Origin: Colwellia psychrerythraea 34H
GTDB lineage: Bacteria > Pseudomonadota > Gammaproteobacteria > Enterobacterales > Alteromonadaceae
Direction of reading: 5' to 3'
Length of the DNA: 64,000 nucleotides
NCBI RefSeq assembly: GCF_000012325.1
Contig: NC_003910.7
Span: 248,001 to 312,000, forward strand
Shown here: positions 27,221 through 36,112 of the stretch, in pieces
Layout: each line of letters opens with the position of its first letter
Numbering within the stretch: the stretch's first letter is position 1
The notes under the pieces: generated by a model
What the model was told of the DNA's origin: nothing
The model's input: only the letters and a program-made list of their open reading frames with translations
Databases searched by the model: none
Position numbers and translations under genes: made by a program

Positions 27221-27841
27221 TTATCGAAGTACATATAACAGTGGAAAAATAATCACCCAAGCGAGATCGACCATATGCCAATAACAAGCAATGGCAGTTA
27301 AACCAATATGATTTTTCTTGGTATAACGACCAACTTTGAGCTGGTGAATAGCCCAGAGTAAACTACCGCTTGCCCAACCAACATGTAGTAAATGATTAAA
27401 GGTCATGTAGTAATACATTGTGTAGAATTTACTGGTATTGGTTACAATGCCTTGATCTACATTCCAATGATATTCCCAAACTTTAATCACTAGGTAAATA
27501 CAGCCACAAGACACTGCTCGCCAAAGCCATTTTATACTTTGCTCAGGGTCATCCATACGAATAGACGCCAGTGCTTTGGCAACAAAATAGCTACTACTGA
27601 TTAAGGCAAAAGTATTTAAGGTGCCGGCTAACGTGTTTAACTGTTGTGGCCCTTGGTTAAATTGTTCTGGATAGTGCGCCTTGGCAATAAAGTACACTAA
27701 AAAAAACAGAGCAAACTCAGTCATTTCGGCAAATATACCGACCCAAATTGCCCGGTTACCGGGTATTTTATTAAGTGTTTCGGGTTCTTTAGTGACTGAG
27801 CCACTGCCATTTAAATTAAAACCTGTTGCTGTAATAGTCAT
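27221..27841 (-). CDS. norE: NorE-like heme-copper oxidase subunit III family protein
   Basis: Membrane protein of 206 residues, five helices. PGNRAIWVGIFAEMTEFALFF is the subunit III/NorE signature and the end YWHMVDLAWVIIFPLLYVLR matches NorE closely. NorE improves nitric oxide reductase activity in denitrifiers. It is followed by the NorF-like gene and lies 124 bp after ccoG, beyond a terminator. Confidence 0.8.
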   Translation of the reverse strand: MTITATGFNLNGSGSVTKEPETLNKIPGNRAIWVGIFAEMTEFALFFLVYFIAKAHYPEQFNQGPQQLNTLAGTLNTFALISSSYFVAKALASIRMDDPEQSIKWLWRAVSCGCIYLVIKVWEYHWNVDQGIVTNTSKFYTMYYYMTFNHLLHVGWASGSLLWAIHQLKVGRYTKKNHIGLTAIACYWHMVDLAWVIIFPLLYVLR

Positions 27842-27925
27842 ATAATTCCTTACTCGTAGACAGGTGACTGACTAATGTAGAACTTGTCTTTAGAAGTGAA
27901 GTTAATAATTTATAGTTGCTTACAA

Positions 27926-27949
27926 AAAGCGACTGGTCTAAGCCGCTTT
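27926..27949 (-). terminator. Terminator of ccoG
   Basis: Minus-strand stem AAAGCGGCT / AGTCGCTTT with one G-U pair, loop TAGACC, followed by T residues. It separates ccoG from norE. Confidence 0.65.
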
Positions 27950-27965
27950 ATTGTAATTTTATGAA

Positions 27966-29348
27966 TTAGTTACGAAAGAACACCGTATTCTTCTGCACTA
28001 AAATATTGGGTTGTTCAACCGCTTGAATGATGAAATCAAAGTTGGTAATTTTCTTCTCAAGCTTGTAACCATCTATAGCTAAGGTGACGGGGATTTCTTC
28101 CATAACACCTGCGCCTATTCGCACATTTTTGGGAAGTTTTATTTCTATGTCGTTTAAGTTCTCAACCTTGATATCAAAATGTAAGGGTTGTTGTGTTTTA
28201 TTCAGAATCTTTAAGGTATAGGTGTTTTCAACCACGCCTTCATAATTAACGCGATACAAGGCAGTTCTATCGCGGATAATATTCGCTTCTAACGGAATTC
28301 TGCTATCAATCCAAATACCTAATAACAAGGTAAACATCAGCGTTAAACCTGCGTAAGACACGAGTTTTAAATTAAAGCGACTGCTTTCTTTACCAGCAAG
28401 TTGTTGTTCACTGGTATATTTAATCAAGCCTTTAGGGTAGTTAAACTTTTCCATGGTTTGGTCACAAGCATCTATACATAAACCACAGTTAATACACTCG
28501 TATTGAATACCGTTACGGATATCTATTCCTGCAGGGCAAACATCGACACATAAATTACAATCAACACAATCACCTAGACCAAGGGCTTTGGGATCATCTT
28601 TACGTTTACGGGGTGCTCTATTTTCACCACGCTCGGCATCATAGGCAACCAGAAGTGTGTTTTTGTCAAACATGGCCGACTGAAAGCGCGAATAAGGACA
28701 TAAATGAATGCAAACATGTTCTCTCATCCAGCCCGCATTACCGTATGTGGCTAGGGCAAAAAACACCACCCAAAAAGTCACAGCACCGCTCCAATCAAAT
28801 GTCAGCATAGTGCTATATAGTTCACTCACGGGAACAAAATACGAGATAAAGGTTGTTGCGGTAAATATCGACATTAACTGCCAAATAATATGTTTTAGTG
28901 TTTTTTTGTAAGCTTTATTTAGGGTCCATGGGGCTTTATCTAGAGCCATTCGTTTGTTGCGAGTACCCTCTATTCTATGTTCGACCCAAACATAGGCAAG
29001 TGTCCAAACGGTTTGTGGACATACATAACCACACCAAACTCGTCCAAGCCAAGTGGTGATAAAAAATAGCGCGAAAGCCGCCACCATAAGAATACCAGCC
29101 AGTAAAATAAAATCTTGTGGCCAGAAAGTCAGATTAAAAATTCTAAACTCTTGTTTCACTACATCCAGTAAAACGGCTTGTTGATCGTTAAATTGCACAA
29201 AAGGCATGGCAATAAAAGCAAACATAAGTAGCCAGTTAATATATCGGCGTATTTTTTGATAAAAGCCTTTTTGCTCTCTCACATACACAGATGTTTGAGA
29301 TTTATAGGGCTTAATAATGAGGTGCTCTTCTTTGATATCAAACTTCAT
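27966..29348 (-). CDS. ccoG: Cytochrome c oxidase accessory protein CcoG (RdxA/FixG)
   Basis: Inner-membrane iron-sulfur protein of 460 residues needed for copper delivery or reduction during cbb3 oxidase assembly. Several N-terminal helices (first about 32-52) precede the two ferredoxin-like clusters CVDCNLCVDVCP and CINCGLCIDAC (about 256-290), then a further helix and the C-terminal periplasmic Ig-like FixG domain (YRVNYEGVVENTYTLKI...). The motif GRVWCGYVCPQTVW in the membrane part is typical. No cbb3 oxidase genes lie nearby. A possible sigma54 promoter is upstream (29386-29401). Confidence 0.95.
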   Translation of the reverse strand: MKFDIKEEHLIIKPYKSQTSVYVREQKGFYQKIRRYINWLLMFAFIAMPFVQFNDQQAVLLDVVKQEFRIFNLTFWPQDFILLAGILMVAAFALFFITTWLGRVWCGYVCPQTVWTLAYVWVEHRIEGTRNKRMALDKAPWTLNKAYKKTLKHIIWQLMSIFTATTFISYFVPVSELYSTMLTFDWSGAVTFWVVFFALATYGNAGWMREHVCIHLCPYSRFQSAMFDKNTLLVAYDAERGENRAPRKRKDDPKALGLGDCVDCNLCVDVCPAGIDIRNGIQYECINCGLCIDACDQTMEKFNYPKGLIKYTSEQQLAGKESSRFNLKLVSYAGLTLMFTLLLGIWIDSRIPLEANIIRDRTALYRVNYEGVVENTYTLKILNKTQQPLHFDIKVENLNDIEIKLPKNVRIGAGVMEEIPVTLAIDGYKLEKKITNFDFIIQAVEQPNILVQKNTVFFRN

Positions 29349-29385
29349 AAATTACTACAGGGTCATAATTAAGTAATTACTCTAT

Positions 29386-29401
29386 ATCAATAATCACGCC
29401 A
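29386..29401 (-). promoter_or_regulatory. Possible sigma54 promoter upstream of ccoG
   Basis: Read on the minus strand, TGGCGTGATTATTGAT fits the -24/-12 pattern TGGC...TTG with correct spacing, although the -12 GC is GA. It lies 40 bp before the ccoG ATG and next to a sigma54-activator gene. Alternatively the TTGAT here is a half FNR site. Confidence 0.35.
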
Positions 29402-29462
29402 GAATGCTGAGTATTTAAGTTGTTGTATTTTATTGAAAAAATAAGGATGTGAACGTCTCGAT

Positions 29463-29498
29463 GACACGGTATATCGCGTTGGCGCGATATACCGTGTC
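29463..29498. repeat. Perfect 16-bp inverted repeat between activator gene and ccoG
   Basis: GACACGGTATATCGCG (29463-29478) and its exact complement (29483-29498) flank TTGG. It follows the minus-strand activator gene but has no T-run in that direction. It may be a rho-independent-like hairpin or, being about 106 bp upstream of the possible sigma54 start, the activator's binding site. Confidence 0.7.
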
Positions 29499-29530
29499 TT
29501 TTGAGTGCTTCATTTGGGAAGGGTATAAGT

Positions 29531-30955
29531 TTAACCGCGCTTGATTTTAAGCTTTATCATCCTTGAACGTAAGGTACTATCGGGTAAACCTAGTATTTTG
29601 GCTGCGCCATTTTTACCGCCAATCCGCCAGTGACAGTCATTTAATACCTCAATGATGTAAGCTTTTTCAATGTCAGCCAAAGGTTTGTTAAAGGTACGTA
29701 CAACCGATTGAGATTTATCAAACTTTTGTTGAATTTGAAGCGTTGTCGAAGTGGATAGAATAACCTCACGCTCAAGAATGTTTTGTAACTCTCTAATATT
29801 CCCTGGCCAATGATAACTCGCCAATTTGTTTAAACTATGTTTACTTATGCTTTTGATATCTTTATTAAGTTTAGTATTAAGTTGCGCTAAAATGCTGTGA
29901 CAAAGTAAGGGAATATCTTCTATTCGTTCTCTTAACGCGGGCATAACGATAGGGAATACATTCAAGCGGTAATATAAGTCCATTCTGAACTTACCTTGCT
30001 CAACCATGGCAAGTAAATCTTGGTTGGTAGCGGCAATAATACGAATATCAACCTTGATAGTTTTACTGCCACCAACACGCTCAAATTCACGCTCCTGTAA
30101 AACACGTAATAACTTACTCTGCGCATCAGGGGAGAGCTCACCAATTTCATCTAAAAATAAGGTGCCTTTGTCGGCGAGCTCAAAGCGGCCTCGCCTTTTT
30201 TCACTTGCGCCCGTAAATGCACCTTTTTCGTGTCCGAAAAGCTCCGACTCTAACAAGTTTGACGAAAATGCAGCACAGTTTACTTTTACTAAGGGAGTAT
30301 TATGGCGTTGACTCAATTGATGTAAATTACGTGCGACTAGTTCTTTACCTGTACCATTTTCACCTAATATGAGTACGGTGCTATCTGTTTGAGCGACCAG
30401 TTTTATTTGCTGTAACATGGCAAGAAACTTTGGGCTGTTACCTTCTAATCCCGAACCATGCCAGTTTTCATTTATTTCTTCTTGCAAATAGCTGTTTTCC
30501 GCCTGTAGTTTTTCAGTGAGGTCTTGTACTTTTTTCAAAGCAGCTCGTAAGTTGCTATCGGCGAGTCTTTGTTGGCTAACATCACGGAAAACAGCAACCG
30601 CACCGATGAGTTCACCGTCTTTATAAACGGGGGTTGAGGTATATTCTACAGGAAAGCTTGTACCATCTTTGCGCCAAAATACTTCATCGGTAATTTTACG
30701 CTCTACACCGTCACGCATGGTATTATAAATACTGCACTCTTCACTTGGATATACTTCACCATTGGCATAGGTATGATGATGATATTTATGAATATTTTTA
30801 CCGAGTAACTCTTCAGACTTCCAACCTGTCATTTGCTCTGAGGCTGGATTTACAAACACAGCATTGCCTTCTTTATCAAAGCCATAGACACCTTCGCCGA
30901 CGGCATTGAGCAGTAGTTGTGAGTCAGCTAAAAATTCTTTTATATTTGCGGGCAT
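29531..30955 (-). CDS. PAS-domain sigma54-dependent transcriptional activator
   Basis: An N-terminal PAS sensor (about 10-125, VGEGVYGFDKEGNAVFVNPA...) and a short coiled linker are followed by an AAA+ domain. Its Walker A is GENGTGKELVAR, the sigma54-contacting loop is GAFTGA, Walker B is GTLFLDEIGEL, with a C-terminal Fis-type helix-turn-helix (NDCHWRIGGKNGAAKILGLPDSTLRSRM). The frame opens at 30988; the ATG at 30955 begins the folded region and is weakly preferred. The PAS domain lacks clear cofactor ligands, so the signal is unknown. It precedes ccoG and norEF, suggesting control of respiratory genes. Confidence 0.88.
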   Translation of the reverse strand: MPANIKEFLADSQLLLNAVGEGVYGFDKEGNAVFVNPASEQMTGWKSEELLGKNIHKYHHHTYANGEVYPSEECSIYNTMRDGVERKITDEVFWRKDGTSFPVEYTSTPVYKDGELIGAVAVFRDVSQQRLADSNLRAALKKVQDLTEKLQAENSYLQEEINENWHGSGLEGNSPKFLAMLQQIKLVAQTDSTVLILGENGTGKELVARNLHQLSQRHNTPLVKVNCAAFSSNLLESELFGHEKGAFTGASEKRRGRFELADKGTLFLDEIGELSPDAQSKLLRVLQEREFERVGGSKTIKVDIRIIAATNQDLLAMVEQGKFRMDLYYRLNVFPIVMPALRERIEDIPLLCHSILAQLNTKLNKDIKSISKHSLNKLASYHWPGNIRELQNILEREVILSTSTTLQIQQKFDKSQSVVRTFNKPLADIEKAYIIEVLNDCHWRIGGKNGAAKILGLPDSTLRSRMIKLKIKRG

Positions 30956-31145
30956 ACCTTGTTTTCTCTTGGTAAAAATCAGATGCACGACATATCGTGG
31001 CGTTGTGTTAGTTTATCAGGTATAGGGGGAAAAATCTGGCGGGAGATCAATAAAGTGCTGGTATTAAAAGCGCGTGTTTAAGAATAATTAGTGCGCTTTT
31101 ATTTTTCAAATGAAGCAGGGAGATGATAGAGAAAAAAAATGGTAC

Positions 31146-31174
31146 AAAGAACTCAATATCTTGTTGAGTTCTTT
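31146..31174 (-). terminator. Terminator of the MetF-like gene
   Basis: An 11-bp stem AAAGAACTCAA (31146-31156) / TTGAGTTCTTT (31164-31174) lies immediately beyond the minus-strand gene, with a long T stretch a few bases later on that strand. Confidence 0.7.
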
Positions 31175-31183
31175 TAGTCGCTA

Positions 31184-32161
31184 TTACTGTTTATTTAAAG
31201 CTGATAATTCTTTTTTAGCTAAAAAGTTATCCATTTTTGAACGTAATAGTTTGTATAACAAAATAGACCCATCTATTTCTTCTTTTCGATTGGTTAAACT
31301 CTCAATATTTAAACCTAAAGGTAAATCATAGGGAAGTATCGCATCTAAGATTTGTTGCAAACTATTGACACAAAATTGAATTGATTCATACAAAGGACTC
31401 TGTGCGTTAAGAATACGTAAGCTGGTCGCCTCAGGAACATTAACGCCTAACCACTCAATAAACTCTAAGGTTTTTTCACTGCCACAGGGAGAGAATGTTA
31501 AGATCAAACGTTGTGGTTTTACACCTTGTTTTTGGCATTCAATAGCATAACGAGTTAGTAAGTCTATCGTTGCTTGTGGGTTGTATATTGCTTGTGAAAT
31601 AAAGAAACTACAGCCCTGTTGGTGTTTTGCCATTAAGCGTTCATGCTCATTTTTATTACTGGCATGACGCTCAGCAATAGTTACGCCACCAATAAAGAAG
31701 TCATGTGGATTATCTACTAAGGTTTTATAAGCATCAGCTAAAGATAAAGATATTTTATTATCCTTTGATGGACTGCCGACCAAGACTACATCTTTTACGC
31801 CATATTTTTGCCACGCTTCGTTTGCCCACTCATTAAAATCATCGCTATTTGATTGAACAACGCTTTTATAGGTAATGACAGGGCGAGTTGATTTTTTATT
31901 CAATAAAGAAGAATAAAGCCGGGTATCATGAGTTGATTTAAACGGGAAAGGTCTAGGTTTGCTAATACGCGAATTTTCATCTTGAATGTCATAAACAATC
32001 AGGCCATCAAAGTCGATATCACTGACGCGATCAAGCAGCTTTTCTGCAATTTCGCTCACTTTATCAAGTGGAGTATCACTTTTAGGTGGTGTGGTACCAA
32101 TAAAGTAGACGCCTCGATAAATATCATTGTATCTGGCTTGAAGCTCTGATTGTGTGCTCAA
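31184..32161 (-). CDS. MetF-like (methylenetetrahydrofolate reductase superfamily) protein
   Basis: A 325-residue protein with the TIM-barrel layout of MetF: VYFIGTTPPKSD at the start, FDGLIVYDIQDE, DVVLVGSPSKD, FFIGGVTIAERHASKNEHERL-type helix, then CSFFISQAIYN with the conserved Gln. The Glu that precedes the Pro-Pro pair in E. coli MetF (Glu28) appears to be Gly here (GTTPP), so classical flavin-dependent reductase chemistry is doubtful. Many such MetF-like proteins are annotated without proven function. Monocistronic. Confidence 0.72.
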   Translation of the reverse strand: MSTQSELQARYNDIYRGVYFIGTTPPKSDTPLDKVSEIAEKLLDRVSDIDFDGLIVYDIQDENSRISKPRPFPFKSTHDTRLYSSLLNKKSTRPVITYKSVVQSNSDDFNEWANEAWQKYGVKDVVLVGSPSKDNKISLSLADAYKTLVDNPHDFFIGGVTIAERHASNKNEHERLMAKHQQGCSFFISQAIYNPQATIDLLTRYAIECQKQGVKPQRLILTFSPCGSEKTLEFIEWLGVNVPEATSLRILNAQSPLYESIQFCVNSLQQILDAILPYDLPLGLNIESLTNRKEEIDGSILLYKLLRSKMDNFLAKKELSALNKQ

Positions 32162-32581
32162 AATATTTCTTCTTACTTTCTTTAGACGTTTAGATGGCTA
32201 TATGTTCATTCAAAACCTTGCTTTTGTCAACCATTGTGTGTGCTATAAGTTGAAATTTTATTCACTCTGCTGATAAATTGTATCGTTTTTATGTAATAGA
32301 TACACGACTTTCTTATTGTGTTTTACAGTTAAGTATTTGTAATTAATCTCTTTTACTGGGGGTTTTGCGAGGTTTTTAGTTGACTATTTATTAAGACAAT
32401 TATTAAAAATAATCGACCATCTATTTTATTAAGTTTATCAATTGAGTTTTTTGAAGGGCATTATCTGCAATTTATTAGATAATGTAGGAGCATATAGCCA
32501 GAGCCAATACTCCTACATTGCCTTTAATTAATACCTTATCTGTTTCAACTAGTGTTCTACATGCAGTGAATAAGGTGAATC
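32162..32581. other. AT-rich intergenic region with one hairpin
   Basis: A 420-bp gap between the MetF-like gene and the molybdenum enzyme operon, both minus strand. It holds a perfect 10-bp inverted repeat, AATGTAGGAG (32481-32490) / CTCCTACATT (32510-32519), loop 19, about 60 bases after the oxidoreductase stop and probably its terminator. The rest should include the MetF-like promoter. No small gene was recognised. Confidence 0.55.
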
Positions 32582-34834
32582 TTAAACAGTAAAGACTTTA
32601 TTCACTGGCAAATCACGTATTCTGGTTTTGCTAGCATGGTAAATCGCATTAGTAATGCTTGGTGCTACAGGTGGTACACCTGGCTCGCCAATTCCTCCTG
32701 GTGGTGCATCAGACTTAACAATATGCACATGCATTTCGGGCACTTGGTTCATACGTGTTACGGGGTAATCATGAAAGTTACTTTGTTGAACTTTGCCTTC
32801 ATCTACTGTTATTTCGCCCATTAAGGCAATTGATAGACCAAATACCATAGCGCCTTCCATTTGCGCCTTAACTCTATCCGGAGTAACAACAATGCCGCAA
32901 TCTACTGCAGTATGCATTTCAAGTACGGTAACTTTATTGTTAACCACTTCAACCTTAGTGGCTGCGGCAACAAAAGAGCCAAAACTGCGTAAGAAGCTTA
33001 TACCCCAACCTTGGTTTTCAGGTAATTCTTGCTCAACGTTAGCTTTATCACTGATTAAATTGATGAGATCTTTCATACGCTTAGTATCAACAGGGTGATC
33101 CGTTAGCGATAAATTATAATTAGAGTACTTAAAACCGTTTTTATTCGGGTCCACATGACGGTCATCACCCAATAAATTGAGCCACATTTGTCTGGTAGGT
33201 AATTTTGCTTTTACCGCTAATTCGTCAACAAAAGAACCAAGAGCGAAGCCGTTATTGATGCAGGCAACTGAACGCACCCAACCAGGTCTGACAAAAGAGT
33301 CTACTGCATGTTTTTCAATACTTAAATTATTTAAAGCGAAAGGTATATCACCAAATCCAAGGGCGAGTTGATCATCACTCGGCATTTTGGCTTCAGGGTT
33401 CCACAGCCAGCCAATTGGCGGGTAAGCGTTGCGACTTACCCAATAGTCAGCACTACCATTACCGGTTAATTCGGCTTTACAATAATTGGCTGAAATAGAA
33501 TGGTAGAATCCATGTTGAATATCATCTTCGCGACTCCAGATAACTTTGACAGGTCGCTTACTCGCTCTGGCTAATTCAACCGCTTCAATAATAAAATCGG
33601 CTTTTGATTTACGTCCAAAAGCGCCACCCATGAGTGTGACATTTAGCTCTATATTATCGTGTTCATCCTTACCTAAGCCTAACTCTGTCGCCACGTTGCT
33701 TTTAGCCCATTGTGGGTTTTGTGTTCCTGCCCAAATAGTACACTTTTTACCTTTCACTATTGCGGTTGCAGCAGGGGTTTCCATTGGCGCGTGATGTATA
33801 TATGGGACAGTGTAGGTTGCTTCTACGGTATTTTCATCAAGATATTTATGGTTATAAATATCTCCTTTTTTGGCAACCATTTCACCTTGTTGGTTTACTT
33901 GTTTTGCGAGCTGTTTGATAAACTTGGCGCTATTGTGAGACGCCTTGTCACCATGTTGCCATTTGATTTTGAGTTTCTTACGTCCTTCAATCGCTGCCCA
34001 CGTATTATCGGCAAGCACGGCAACACCTGATAATGGGTTAGTGGTAACAGGAATACCACGCGGTTTTAACGCAATAACGTCAACCACACCTTTTATTTTT
34101 AATGTCTCACTGGCATCAAAGGATACCAGACTACCACCAACTACTGGCGGTCTTACGATAGTTGCAATAAGCATGTCAGGTAGTTGAATGTCTTGCGCGT
34201 ATTGCGCTTTACCGGCAACAATATTATCTAAATCGACCAGCTTGACATCTTTACCGATGAGAGAGAAATCAGCGCTGTTTTTTAATTTTACTTTGCTGCT
34301 ATCAGGTGGGGTAAGTTTAGCGGCGTGACTGGCAAGTTCACCAAAGCTAATTTTTTCACCCGTAGCGGTATGAACAACAAAATGTTTTTCTGCTTTGACA
34401 CTGTTGCGTTGTACTTGCCAAATATTAGCCGCAGCTTGCTCCAACATGTCACGGGCGACAGCGCCTATTTGGCGAATACTGGTGAAATGACTACGAATTG
34501 AAGCGGAGCCTGCTGTGCCCTGAGAGCCGTATTTTGCATCAGCTTTAGCTTGAACAACAGTTACCTTTTGCCAATCGGCTTCTAACTCTTCAGCGATAAT
34601 TTGCGGCACACTGGTGCGGATGCCTTGTCCCATTTCACTGCGATGACAAACTAGCGTCACCATAGAGTCGCTGGCAATACTCACAAAGAAGTTTAATTCA
34701 TGACTGAGTGCTGCAGTAGAAGACTTCACTTGCGCTGTAGCCAGAGGTAAATTCATGCCTAAAACAAAGGTACCACTTGTGATCCCCGCAACTTTTAGGA
34801 AACCACGACGACTTACGTTTTCAATAGCATTCAT
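32582..34834 (-). CDS. Molybdenum-containing oxidoreductase large subunit (IorB-like)
   Basis: Xanthine-oxidase-family molybdopterin subunit like isoquinoline 1-oxidoreductase beta, 750 residues. The Tat signal SRRGFLKVAG (about 8-17) shows export of the folded enzyme to the periplasm. Marks: GMNLPLA, VCHRSEMGQGIRTSVPQIIAEEL, LMGGAFGRKS, and the catalytic Glu in GGIGEPGVPPVAPS near the C-terminus. Its small [2Fe-2S] subunit is encoded 2 bp upstream. The natural substrate is not deducible; relatives hydroxylate N-heterocycles or oxidise aldehydes. Confidence 0.9.
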   Translation of the reverse strand: MNAIENVSRRGFLKVAGITSGTFVLGMNLPLATAQVKSSTAALSHELNFFVSIASDSMVTLVCHRSEMGQGIRTSVPQIIAEELEADWQKVTVVQAKADAKYGSQGTAGSASIRSHFTSIRQIGAVARDMLEQAAANIWQVQRNSVKAEKHFVVHTATGEKISFGELASHAAKLTPPDSSKVKLKNSADFSLIGKDVKLVDLDNIVAGKAQYAQDIQLPDMLIATIVRPPVVGGSLVSFDASETLKIKGVVDVIALKPRGIPVTTNPLSGVAVLADNTWAAIEGRKKLKIKWQHGDKASHNSAKFIKQLAKQVNQQGEMVAKKGDIYNHKYLDENTVEATYTVPYIHHAPMETPAATAIVKGKKCTIWAGTQNPQWAKSNVATELGLGKDEHDNIELNVTLMGGAFGRKSKADFIIEAVELARASKRPVKVIWSREDDIQHGFYHSISANYCKAELTGNGSADYWVSRNAYPPIGWLWNPEAKMPSDDQLALGFGDIPFALNNLSIEKHAVDSFVRPGWVRSVACINNGFALGSFVDELAVKAKLPTRQMWLNLLGDDRHVDPNKNGFKYSNYNLSLTDHPVDTKRMKDLINLISDKANVEQELPENQGWGISFLRSFGSFVAAATKVEVVNNKVTVLEMHTAVDCGIVVTPDRVKAQMEGAMVFGLSIALMGEITVDEGKVQQSNFHDYPVTRMNQVPEMHVHIVKSDAPPGGIGEPGVPPVAPSITNAIYHASKTRIRDLPVNKVFTV

Positions 34835-34836
34835 GG

Positions 34837-35382
34837 TTATGCTCCTTGCTTGCTGGCATCAAAAATCTCTACACCGTTTTTATTGACGGGGGAGTGACTC
34901 GCAGATAAATCACTGTTGGGTGAATGCGCTGCAGCTGATTTAATCGCGGCTTTAATGCGTTGATAGGTACCACATCGACAAATATTACCTTGCATGTGTT
35001 CAATTATTTGCTCATCGGTTGGTTGAGGCGTTGCTTTTAATAATGCTGCTGCACTCATCATTTGACCACTTTGGCAATAGCCACATTGTGGTACTTTAAA
35101 TTCACGCCAAGCAACTTGCACAGCACTTTCACCTAATCTTCCTGTGCTATCAGCTAAGCCTTCAATGGTGGTAATTGCTTGTTCAGCAACAGCAGATACC
35201 GGCGTTATACAAGAACGTATAGCGGTGCCATTGAGATGAACGGTACAAGCGCCACATTGTCCTGCACCGCAGCCAAATTTAGTGCCAGTGAGTTTTAGCT
35301 CATCACGCAGGGCATAAAGCAGTGGCATTTGCGGATCAACATCAAGTTCAACGGGCTTATTGTTTAAGGTTATTTTGATCAT
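34837..35382 (-). CDS. [2Fe-2S] small subunit of molybdenum oxidoreductase (IorA-like)
   Basis: 181 residues with two clusters: the plant-ferredoxin-like site CGAGQCGACTVHLNG (about 39-53) and the alpha-helical site CGYCQSGQM...CRCGTYQRI (about 100-140). It transfers electrons from the molybdenum subunit encoded next. It has no signal of its own and presumably rides with the Tat-tagged large subunit. A C-terminal extension of about 30 residues (KSAAAHSPNSD...) is longer than usual. Confidence 0.92.
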   Translation of the reverse strand: MIKITLNNKPVELDVDPQMPLLYALRDELKLTGTKFGCGAGQCGACTVHLNGTAIRSCITPVSAVAEQAITTIEGLADSTGRLGESAVQVAWREFKVPQCGYCQSGQMMSAAALLKATPQPTDEQIIEHMQGNICRCGTYQRIKAAIKSAAAHSPNSDLSASHSPVNKNGVEIFDASKQGA

Positions 35383-35455
35383 ACTGGCTCCAGGGTTTGA
35401 CAGTGTGAAGTTGTTTCATTTTTTAAATTATTGTTCCATAAAAAGTTATATAACT

Positions 35456-36112
35456 TTATAGAGAGCTTTGTTGATTATCTTGCAAAGCGTATTCTAAATG
35501 TTGTCTTACTCGCTCTAAATCAGAGAAGGTATCAATATCGATTTTTGCGTCTTCACAGGTGATAGCATCTGCCTTTTTTGCATGTTGCAGTAATAATTTA
35601 CCTGCACCTTTATCACCTTGTATTTTTACTAGTAGTGGAAAGTATTTTTCCGGAAAAATAGCCGGTGCCATCAATTGGCCCTCACATAAAGTGGCAATTA
35701 TTTTGTTAGGCTGCTCTTTGCTGGCACTGAGTAACTCTTGGTAATGCTCAGTGGTGATTAAAGCTTGATCTGCTAAAGCAACGAGCACATGGCTACTCGT
35801 TGCTTTAATTGAGTGCACTGACTCCGCTAAGGTATGTCCCATTCCTTCTGCCCAATGCTGGCTTGCAATCACCGAAATATCTTGAGGTAATACTGTCTGA
35901 ATTGCGTTTTTATTGGCGCCAAGCGTAACAAAAAAATTATGAACGTATGCGTTTTTAAGTAATGGTTGTAGTTTATCAATACTATGAACAATCAGCGGTT
36001 TGTCATTAATTCGAGCAAGCTGTTTAATTGTCGCACAACCTATTTTATTGGGAGATGACGATTGAAAGCGCTGACCTTTGCCTGCTGCTAGCAGAATAAT
36101 ATTAACCTGCAT
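35456..36112 (-). CDS. MocA-like molybdenum cofactor cytidylyltransferase
   Basis: NTP-transferase fold of 218 residues: ILLAAGKGQRF at the start, then KPLIVHSIDKL, WAEGMGHTLAESV and LVALADQALIT with the metal-binding Asp. MocA-like enzymes add CMP to the cofactor used by xanthine-oxidase-family enzymes. The position between xdhC-like and iorA-like genes supports this strongly. It overlaps the upstream gene by 11 bp. Confidence 0.85.
   Translation of the reverse strand: MQVNIILLAAGKGQRFQSSSPNKIGCATIKQLARINDKPLIVHSIDKLQPLLKNAYVHNFFVTLGANKNAIQTVLPQDISVIASQHWAEGMGHTLAESVHSIKATSSHVLVALADQALITTEHYQELLSASKEQPNKIIATLCEGQLMAPAIFPEKYFPLLVKIQGDKGAGKLLLQHAKKADAITCEDAKIDIDTFSDLERVRQHLEYALQDNQQSSL

Noticed and set aside
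29463..29498. Ordinary terminator of the sigma54 activator gene
   Set aside because: No T-run on the minus strand. Kept as an inverted repeat of undecided role rather than called a terminator.
31110..31331. 73-residue plus-strand frame
   Set aside because: It runs through the terminator and the antisense of the MetF-like gene; composition is not protein-like.
32793..33098. 101-residue plus-strand frame within the molybdenum oxidoreductase gene
   Set aside because: Shadow frame; the opposite strand is clearly coding with catalytic motifs.
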